Source of the DNA: Enterococcus haemoperoxidus ATCC BAA-382
GTDB taxonomy: Bacteria > Bacillota > Bacilli > Lactobacillales > Enterococcaceae
Direction: 5' to 3'
Assembly (NCBI RefSeq): GCF_000407165.1
Contig: NZ_KE136479.1
Coordinates: forward strand, 1,313,464-1,377,463
Length of the DNA: 64,000 nucleotides
In this document: positions 57,950 to 64,000 of the stretch, piece after piece
How positions within the stretch are numbered: the first letter of the stretch is position 1
How the letters are laid out: each line of letters starts with the position of its first letter
Translations under genes and position numbers: made by a program
The notes under the pieces: model-generated
Seen by the model: the letters and a program-made list of their open reading frames with translations, nothing else
Database searches by the model: none
What the model was told of the DNA's origin: nothing

Positions 57950-57968
57950 TGATTCTCAATTAGAATGA
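57950..57968 (-). promoter_or_regulatory. Dyad upstream of the fur promoter
   Basis: TGATTCTCAATTAGAATGA is a near-palindrome whose 11-nt core ATTCTCAATTA also occurs in the npr inverted repeat. It could be a Fur-family operator for autoregulation. Confidence 0.45.
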
Positions 57969-57976
57969 AAAAACAA

Positions 57977-58846
57977 TTATTTTTCTTGTTGTTCTTCTTT
58001 TAAAATGGTAAATCCTGTTTCTTGAGTGATTTTGCCCTGCTTCAGCAGATTACCTATTGCACGCTTAAATTGGGCTTTACTTATACCGAAAGTTTGCTTG
58101 ATTTCTTCTGGATTAGATTTGTCAGTGAATGGAATTTTATGATCAGCTGACCGTTCTAAAAAGGTCAAAATCATTGCCGCATCATCACTGATTGCTTCAT
58201 AACCACGTGGTTTTAAAGAAATATTTAGTGTGCCGTCTGGACGTACGCCAATCACACGACCATTCACTCTTTCGCCTAAGCGAGGCTCCTGGTAACGTTC
58301 TGAAGGATGGATAAATGCAATATAAAAATCATCAGTCAAAACAAATGACCCAATCATTTTCAAACGGTAAACGATGCCACTAATGTTTTCATTTTTTAGC
58401 TCTTCTGTTCCAGGTTTAGCCATAGCTTTAAAAATTTTCTCATCTGCTAATTCGCCCCAAATCCGTTCTTTGTTGTCAACTTTCAAAGCAACCATCAACT
58501 GATCGCCTTTTTTAGGCCATAATTCACGCATTACAGGCAGTTCATCTAAAGATACGACCACATCCTTATCTTTTAAACCAATGTCCACAAAAGCGCCTAA
58601 ATCACGTCTTGTACCTGTCACTGTTCCGAATGCGTATTGACCTATTCGAGCTGTTGGGATGAGCGTCGTCATCTCAGGTTCTTGTTTTTGATTCATATAA
58701 CCAAAGCCTTCTACAGCTTCGCCAATTTCGTGGCTACCTTCTTCTTTAGATAAACGCAAAGTGATGCCATTTTTTTGTAAAAAATAATGACTTTCGTTTT
58801 CATCGATCACTAATGCTGTAAAAATTTGTGCTAATAATTCGTTCAT
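57977..58846 (-). CDS. cvfB: S1-like RNA-binding protein CvfB
   Basis: The 289-residue protein has tandem S1-like RNA-binding domains (about 70-135 and 145-215, with GTVTGTRRDLGAFVDIGL and GIVYRLKMIGSFVLTDD) and a C-terminal winged helix that begins near 225. This matches CvfB (YitL), a regulator of virulence-related expression in staphylococci. The start ATG follows AGAAGGAG; the long upstream frame covers azlD antisense-frame sequence and is false. Confidence 0.88.
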   Translation of the reverse strand: MNELLAQIFTALVIDENESHYFLQKNGITLRLSKEEGSHEIGEAVEGFGYMNQKQEPEMTTLIPTARIGQYAFGTVTGTRRDLGAFVDIGLKDKDVVVSLDELPVMRELWPKKGDQLMVALKVDNKERIWGELADEKIFKAMAKPGTEELKNENISGIVYRLKMIGSFVLTDDFYIAFIHPSERYQEPRLGERVNGRVIGVRPDGTLNISLKPRGYEAISDDAAMILTFLERSADHKIPFTDKSNPEEIKQTFGISKAQFKRAIGNLLKQGKITQETGFTILKEEQQEK

Positions 58847-58866
58847 AAATTTTCTCCTTCTGGCGC

Positions 58867-59193
58867 TTAGCCTAAAAAAATACGTAATAATGCAATCGTA
58901 ACGATTCCTACTACCACTGTTTTCATTAAATCTTTGGTACGAATAGCAACAAGTAAAGTAGGAATACAACTTAACGCTTCTAACGTTTTTACTTTAGGAA
59001 AGCCTGTTGCCTGAACATCTAAAATACTCTGAAATAAGAGTGCCGTCAAGATACAAATTGGAATATAGGATAAAAACCTTAGAAACCATGCTGGAAAATC
59101 TACTCGTTTTGAAATTAAAAAAGGAAAAATTCTAGGAATCCAAGTGACTAAGGAACACCCTAGAATAGTCAATAATACATAATTACTACTCAT
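58867..59193 (-). CDS. azlD: AzlD family branched-chain amino acid export subunit
   Basis: This 108-residue protein has three to four membrane segments and the AzlD pattern (WIPRIFPF near 18, then SYIPICILTALL near 42). With AzlC it exports branched-chain amino acids. The start overlaps the azlC stop by 8 bp. Confidence 0.88.
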   Translation of the reverse strand: MSSNYVLLTILGCSLVTWIPRIFPFLISKRVDFPAWFLRFLSYIPICILTALLFQSILDVQATGFPKVKTLEALSCIPTLLVAIRTKDLMKTVVVGIVTIALLRIFLG

Positions 59194-59890
59194 GGTGATT
59201 CACCATCCCAACTGTACAACCTAAAAGCGTAGCGAATAAAACAGAAAGTTCTGACGAAAAAAAGCCCATAAAAAAGTACAAAGAGACACAAACAGCCGCT
59301 AAAACGATCAAGGTTTCTTTCGTATATTTCTTGATAGGTCCATCTACTTGTAAAATAAATAATCCTGCAAACATTGCTACCAAAGCAAAATCTAATCCTA
59401 ACAGATAGGGATCTGGAATCCAGGTACCAAGCAGACCACCTAAAATTGTTGAAAGAATCCAAGCTAAATAAGCCGTTATATTTAAACCATGAGTCCAAGC
59501 AGAACTAACTCGGTAGTCATTATTTAAAACCGTCATAAGGACACCATAAGATTCATCTGTTAAAAGTGTTCCGATTCCAATACTAGTGATTAGAGGCTCT
59601 TTTTTAAAATAAGTTGCCACAGACATACTCATTAAAAAGTGGCGTAAATTAACTAAAAATGTCGTAAATATAATGGCAGAAATTGGCGAATGGATCGCTA
59701 ACATACCACAAATAATAAATTGTGCTCCACCAGCATAAATCAAAATCGACATCAATGCTATTTCCGCAATTGATAGACCGACATTTTTACCCACTACACC
59801 TGCAGCGATACCAATTCCTAAATAACCTAAAATAGTTGGTATGCAAGCATTGACCCCTTCTCTAAATGTGAGATATTCTTTTTTTTCCAT
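59186..59890 (-). CDS. azlC: AzlC family branched-chain amino acid exporter
   Basis: The 234-residue membrane protein has the AzlC signatures: FREGVNACIPTILGYLGIGIA at the start, YAGGAQFI near 60, and NLRHFLMSMSVA near 89. AAGGAG lies six bases from ATG 59890, so the longer frame from 59914 is false. Export of leucine-type amino acids is the known family role. The 262-bp region upstream holds only an inverted repeat. Confidence 0.9.
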   Translation of the reverse strand: MEKKEYLTFREGVNACIPTILGYLGIGIAAGVVGKNVGLSIAEIALMSILIYAGGAQFIICGMLAIHSPISAIIFTTFLVNLRHFLMSMSVATYFKKEPLITSIGIGTLLTDESYGVLMTVLNNDYRVSSAWTHGLNITAYLAWILSTILGGLLGTWIPDPYLLGLDFALVAMFAGLFILQVDGPIKKYTKETLIVLAAVCVSLYFFMGFFSSELSVLFATLLGCTVGMVNHHE

Positions 59891-60081
59891 ACAGTTCTCC
59901 TTGCGATAAATCAATCGTCATTGATATTTTTTCTTGAGTAAACATGAGAAGAGAAACGAAGATGAATAGAAGTCTTTGGCTGTAGAAATAAGCAGTAAAC
60001 CACGAAGATCCATCTTCAAATTTTTGTAGGTTTTAGCCTGTGTCCAAAAAAGTTATCTCTGATACCAACGTTTATTGGTAA

Positions 60082-60124
60082 TTAAGGTGTGAAACAAAAG
60101 TAATTTTTACTTTTGTTTCACACC
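60082..60124. repeat. Perfect inverted repeat after the MapZ-like gene
   Basis: AGGTGTGAAACAAAAGTAA pairs exactly with its complement around a 4-5 nt loop. No T-run follows on the minus strand, so it may be a weak terminator or an RNA-end stabiliser. Confidence 0.65.
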
Positions 60125-60152
60125 TATCTTCATCTTCTGAAAAGATTATTCG

Positions 60153-62132
60153 CTATCTTCCAGCATTTCTTGAAGCATTTCCTTTAAACCACCCAGTTTT
60201 CGCATTAATTGTGACTAAATACTGGTTGTCTGAGCCATATAGATTGTAATACCCCTCACCGTTAATAATCCTTGCCGGTTGTAAAGAATAGCCGCCAGCT
60301 GTGATATAGCCACGTTCAATACAAGTTGCGATTACTTTTTCCTGAATTCCTGGTGCCCAGCTCCAAGCTGGATTACTCATATCACTAACATCAGTTGGAT
60401 TGACTGAATATACAGGATCTGTATAGACACCTTGAGCATTCGGTGCTGAAAAAGTATTTGAATCCGGTTGTACGCCATTTGTTGTTTGTGTATTATTTCC
60501 TTGGTAGTCAGACGTAGGTGTTTCATTTGTTTGAGCTGGCGTTTGATCTACTGGGACTTGTTGCTGTGGCGCATTCAAGGCTTCAGTATCTGTCAATGAT
60601 TTATCAGCTTTAACTAATGCTTCATTCAGCGGTTTACGTAGTGTATCACTTTTTACTTTATCTACTTCTGTTTTTGCCGCAGTATAGTTTTCTCTTGTTA
60701 AAGCATCTGTCAATTCATTATTTTTATAAAATACATCAACTGCTGCTTTAGCCTTTTGTAATTGATCGTACTGACTTACAGCTTGATCGGTTGCTTGATT
60801 AAGTAATTTATCAAAGTCATCTTTTTCTTCACGTTTGGCAAGGTCGACTTTTTTGTCAGCTTTGATTGCGACATCTTTTAATTTGCTGCCATCAATAATT
60901 GGTTGAGCAAATAATTCATTTGTTTTTGTGATTGCAGTTTGTTTTTCTATAACTTTTTTATAAAGAGCATCAAGCTCCTTGTAATTCGGTTCATCTTTAA
61001 GCGTATCTAAATTTTCTTTGATTGCTTTTGGACTAACGCTCACCATCTCTGGTTTAAGGAATAGTTGTTTGTCATCTGTAAAATAACTCTTTAACTCTTT
61101 CTCTGTTTGAGTTGCTAATTTTTCTTGTTTTTGTGAGACTTCTCCACCAATTGTATCTTTCTTTTGAGTCTGATTATAGGCTAACCAAGAGCCACCAGCA
61201 AGTACGACAACTGCTGCTAAAATAATCGACATTTTTTTATAGTTTTTACTTGATGCTGTAATCGGCAAATCATTTTTTGTTTCGTTTGCAACTGTTTTTT
61301 CATCTGTCGGTTTTTCAAATTGATTTTTACCAGTCTTGGCTTCTTCAGCATCTTTAAAGAAAATAGGTGCTGCATCCATTTCAATTTCTTCTGGTTTTTT
61401 ACTCTTTGATGGAATCTCAGATGTGTTGGTCGGTAAAGCTTTAGGACCAATTGGCTTTGAATCTTCTATTTGTTCTTCTGGTTTAGTGAATTTTGTAATT
61501 TCTTCTTGCGATTGGTTCTTTTTATCTTGCGGCAATTCTTTATTTGATTCTGTTGATTTATGATCTGATTCGTTGGATTTCACGTCATCTTGTCCTTTAT
61601 CTTTCGTCTTTGATTGCTCATTAGAAGAGTCAGGTTGATCTGCCTCTGTTTTTTTATCAGTTTCTTCATGATCTTCTGATTCAGATAGGTCATCAATCAT
61701 TGGTTTGTCATTTTTATGTTCATTGATGTATTGATCTAAAGCCGCCGTATTCAAAAGTTCGTCTGATCCGTTTTCTAACGAGATAACCTCTTTTTCAACT
61801 GGCGTTTCTATCTCTTTAATTATCTGTGCTTTTTCGGATGATTCTTCCTGAACTTCTTCTGTTGATTCAGGTGATTTTTCGTCTGATTGTTGTTCATTGA
61901 ACATCGTCATTACATGTCCAATACTCATATCCTTCAATTCAGACCATTCAATATTTTCATTTTGCTCTTTATTCAAAAAACTAGAAGTATCGTCTGCTTT
62001 TTCGTTAGAGGTAGCATTATCTGACTCTTTGATTGCTTTTTTCTGATTCGTTTTGAAAGAATAACCACATTTCGGGCATAGGTCTTCTTTATTGTCTATT
62101 TCTGTTCCGCAATTCGGACATTGTTTCGTCAT
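60153..62132 (-). CDS. mapZ: MapZ-like division-site protein with N-terminal zinc ribbon
   Basis: The 659-residue protein starts with a zinc ribbon (CPNC at 5-8, CPKC at 19-22), followed by a long acidic, disordered cytoplasmic region containing the compact block ELKDMSIGHVMTMFNE (65-80), one membrane helix (301-319), and an extracellular part with a helical domain (about 340-510), a Thr/Gln/Pro linker and a terminal domain (about 585-659; WSWAPGIQEKVI, then NGEGYYNLY and INAKTGWFKGNA). This topology and the last domain resemble MapZ (LocZ), which marks division sites by binding wall peptidoglycan outside and FtsZ inside. It lies downstream of rpoD. Confidence 0.65.
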   Translation of the reverse strand: MTKQCPNCGTEIDNKEDLCPKCGYSFKTNQKKAIKESDNATSNEKADDTSSFLNKEQNENIEWSELKDMSIGHVMTMFNEQQSDEKSPESTEEVQEESSEKAQIIKEIETPVEKEVISLENGSDELLNTAALDQYINEHKNDKPMIDDLSESEDHEETDKKTEADQPDSSNEQSKTKDKGQDDVKSNESDHKSTESNKELPQDKKNQSQEEITKFTKPEEQIEDSKPIGPKALPTNTSEIPSKSKKPEEIEMDAAPIFFKDAEEAKTGKNQFEKPTDEKTVANETKNDLPITASSKNYKKMSIILAAVVVLAGGSWLAYNQTQKKDTIGGEVSQKQEKLATQTEKELKSYFTDDKQLFLKPEMVSVSPKAIKENLDTLKDEPNYKELDALYKKVIEKQTAITKTNELFAQPIIDGSKLKDVAIKADKKVDLAKREEKDDFDKLLNQATDQAVSQYDQLQKAKAAVDVFYKNNELTDALTRENYTAAKTEVDKVKSDTLRKPLNEALVKADKSLTDTEALNAPQQQVPVDQTPAQTNETPTSDYQGNNTQTTNGVQPDSNTFSAPNAQGVYTDPVYSVNPTDVSDMSNPAWSWAPGIQEKVIATCIERGYITAGGYSLQPARIINGEGYYNLYGSDNQYLVTINAKTGWFKGNASRNAGR

Positions 62133-62234
62133 TCATTCCGCCTCACATTCTACACATTCGTAAATCTAATCTACCATAAAATCACGTTTCTTCCAATATG
62201 TACTCTCTAACTTTTTTGTTACGATTGTTAAAAA

Positions 62235-62276
62235 CAGCCCTTTCCGAAAGAAATCGAAAAGAGCTGTTCAAATTTT
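62235..62276 (-). terminator. Terminator after rpoD
   Basis: On the minus strand AACAGC-CTTTTC pairs with GAAAGG-GCTGTT, followed by T5. Confidence 0.8.
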
Positions 62277-62289
62277 TAAGAAAAACTTC

Positions 62290-63396
62290 TTATTCTAGAA
62301 AGTCTTTTAATTGTTTAGAACGAGAAGGATGGCGTAATTTGCGTAGTGCTTTCGCTTCGATTTGACGAATACGTTCGCGGGTTACACCAAATACTTTCCC
62401 AACTTCTTCCAATGTTCTTGTACGTCCATCATCTAGACCAAAACGTAAACGTAAAACATTTTCTTCACGGTCAGTTAATGTATCAAGTACATCTTCTAAT
62501 TGTTCTTTCAACAACTCATATGCTGCATGTTCAGCAGGACTTGTTGCATCTTGATCTTCAATAAAGTCCCCAAGGTGAGAATCATCTTCTTCACCAATTG
62601 GTGTTTCCAACGAAACTGGCTCTTGCGCAATTTTCAATATTTCACGCACTTTTTCGGTCGGCAAGTCCATTTCTGCACCGATTTCTTCAGGCGTTGGTTC
62701 CCGACCTAAGTCTTGCAGCAATTGACGTTGAATACGAATCAATTTATTGATTGTTTCCACCATATGCACAGGAATCCGAATTGTTCTAGCTTGGTCAGCG
62801 ATCGCGCGAGTGATTGCTTGACGAATCCACCAAGTAGCATAAGTTGAAAATTTGAATCCTTTACGGTAATCAAATTTTTCTACAGCTTTCATTAGACCCA
62901 TATTTCCTTCTTGGATCAAATCAAGGAATTGCATACCACGTCCTACATAACGTTTTGCAATTGAAACAACCAAACGTAAGTTAGCTTCAGCTAAACGTTG
63001 TTTTGCTTCTTGATCGCCTTCTTCGATTTTTAAAGCCAATTCTACTTCTTCTGCTGCTGTTAATAATTGAACACGTCCGATTTCTTTAAGATACATACGA
63101 ACAGGATCGTTGATTTTAACACCAGTCGGGGCAGATAAATCTTCCATTTGGGCTTTTTCAGCAACTTTTGCGTCTTTTTTAAGACTATGTTCACTTGGAT
63201 CACCATTTTCATCAACAACACTGATTCCAGCGTCTTCAACTTTTTGGATCAACTTCTCCATTTCATCTGCATTCAATGTAAATGGCGTTGCTAATTTGTT
63301 TGTTAGATCATCATAAAGAACAGTACCTTTTGGTTTGCTCTCTTTGATAAAGGCTGCCACTGCAGCTGCATATTTTTTTTCTGTTTCTTTTTCCAT
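62290..63396 (-). CDS. rpoD: RNA polymerase primary sigma factor (sigma-A)
   Basis: The 368-residue housekeeping sigma factor has region 1.2 ([11 protein letters not shown]), region 2 ([22 protein letters not shown], then [17 protein letters not shown]), region 3 and region 4 ([19 protein letters not shown]). The length fits firmicute SigA. The ribosome site GAAGGGGG can pair with CCTTC just downstream, a small hairpin. It follows dnaG, the usual dnaG-rpoD order. Confidence 0.97.
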   Translation of the reverse strand: MEKETEKKYAAAVAAFIKESKPKGTVLYDDLTNKLATPFTLNADEMEKLIQKVEDAGISVVDENGDPSEHSLKKDAKVAEKAQMEDLSAPTGVKINDPVRMYLKEIGRVQLLTAAEEVELALKIEEGDQEAKQRLAEANLRLVVSIAKRYVGRGMQFLDLIQEGNMGLMKAVEKFDYRKGFKFSTYATWWIRQAITRAIADQARTIRIPVHMVETINKLIRIQRQLLQDLGREPTPEEIGAEMDLPTEKVREILKIAQEPVSLETPIGEEDDSHLGDFIEDQDATSPAEHAAYELLKEQLEDVLDTLTDREENVLRLRFGLDDGRTRTLEEVGKVFGVTRERIRQIEAKALRKLRHPSRSKQLKDFLE

Positions 63397-63468
63397 GAAA
63401 GAAGGCCCCCTTCATTTTTCCATTCGGCTAAATATATAAATAATAGTCAACTACATCGCCTAAAACTT

Positions 63469-64000
63469 TTAGGACGCTGTACGACTTTTTTGCAATTGTT
63501 TTACTAAGCTTATGACTTCGATTGCTAATTCATCAACTAAAGGCTTATTTCCAAGACGTTCTGCTTCTTTTTTTTGCAGTTGCTTTTCCTTGATCTGATC
63601 TTCCAAGGTGGAATTTCCAATCACTCTTATGACATCTGCAATTTCACGATCAGAACTTTCTTCTGAAATGGTCTGCAAAGAAATATCAATCGCTAATTTT
63701 TTGATTGTTTCATCTTTTAGATAATCAATAAAATCAGCTAGTAGAAAGTCAGAATGAATACTCATATAACTATCTAACAACAAATAAAGTTCTTGATATT
63801 GGTCATGAGCAAAACTAAAGTCTGTTAGCTGAATCAGTTGATTTCTGACGCTTTGTTCATTCATTAAACGATACAACAACGTGCGCTCTGCTTTTTCTAC
63901 TTGTGTTAATGGTAGTTTATTTTGAACCGACGGAGTAACAACTACTTCTTCAAACATTTCTGGCGGTTCCAGCATGTCGTCGATCTCATAAGCTTGAGGT
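63469..64000 (-). CDS. dnaG: DNA primase, C-terminal part (cut by window end)
   Basis: The frame is open to the last base, so this is the 3' end of a longer gene. The visible residues carry the helical C-terminal domain that binds the DnaB/DnaC helicase (KAERTLLYRLMNEQ, then FSFAHDQYQELYLLLDSY), and the position directly before rpoD supports DnaG. The internal Met at 63975 is not the start. The zinc and TOPRIM domains lie outside the window. Confidence 0.88.
   Translation of the reverse strand, partial: PQAYEIDDMLEPPEMFEEVVVTPSVQNKLPLTQVEKAERTLLYRLMNEQSVRNQLIQLTDFSFAHDQYQELYLLLDSYMSIHSDFLLADFIDYLKDETIKKLAIDISLQTISEESSDREIADVIRVIGNSTLEDQIKEKQLQKKEAERLGNKPLVDELAIEVISLVKQLQKSRTAS

Noticed and set aside
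57977-58969. Extended 330-residue CvfB
   Set aside because: The extra 41 residues come from reading azlD sequence in another frame; AGAAGGAG precedes the ATG at 58846.

Overview
The window looks like chromosomal DNA of a low-GC Gram-positive coccus of the genus Enterococcus. The best single marker is the gene at 2032, whose product I recognise as the enterococcal NADH peroxidase. The xerC-hslV-hslU-codY block, the dnaG-rpoD-MapZ-like block and the pflB-pflA-ppaC order agree with that. Both ends cut a gene: a permease on the left and dnaG on the right. I see no rRNA, tRNA, complete insertion sequence, prophage or CRISPR array.

Layout. 1-4.4 kb, plus strand: end of a permease, a cytosine-deaminase-like amidohydrolase with altered active-site residues, npr behind a perfect 19-bp inverted repeat, an acetyltransferase and a nucleoside deaminase. 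4.4-6.5 kb: an accessory patch with a secreted aerolysin-type (ETX/MTX2) pore-forming toxin gene flanked by non-coding, apparently decayed DNA. 6.5-14 kb: cardiolipin synthase, a UPF0316 protein, an unrecognised protein, inorganic pyrophosphatase, and pyruvate formate-lyase with its activase. 14-33.7 kb: core functions on the minus strand (parE-parC, codY, hslVU, xerC, trmFO, topA, dprA, rnhB, rbgA, lepB, ctpA), with plsY divergent. 33.7-46 kb: a ypmR-ypmS-msrA-yozE operon, degV, a hemolysin-III family protein, a small membrane protein under a two-box LexA promoter, recJ-apt, rnz with an SDR gene, and a CiaRH-like two-component system. 46-52 kb: a VTC/DUF4956/beta-helix lipoprotein cluster, then kynureninase with a transporter remnant and a divergent Lrp/AsnC regulator. 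52-64 kb: obg, gap, a T-box controlled DAHP synthase, fur, cvfB, azlCD, a MapZ-like division protein, rpoD and the end of dnaG.

How the parts fit. Redox and metal control recur: npr and fur carry operator-like dyads sharing an 11-nt core, and fur also has a near-consensus PerR box. Aromatic metabolism recurs: DAHP synthase has a T-box leader, while kynureninase could release anthranilate from kynurenine but has lost the transporter gene it was coupled to. Several starts were moved from the longest open frame to the codon with a proper ribosome binding site. The most interesting accessory items are the toxin with its operator-covered promoter, the SOS-type small membrane protein, the VTC/DUF4956/beta-helix cluster, and the decayed kynurenine locus.
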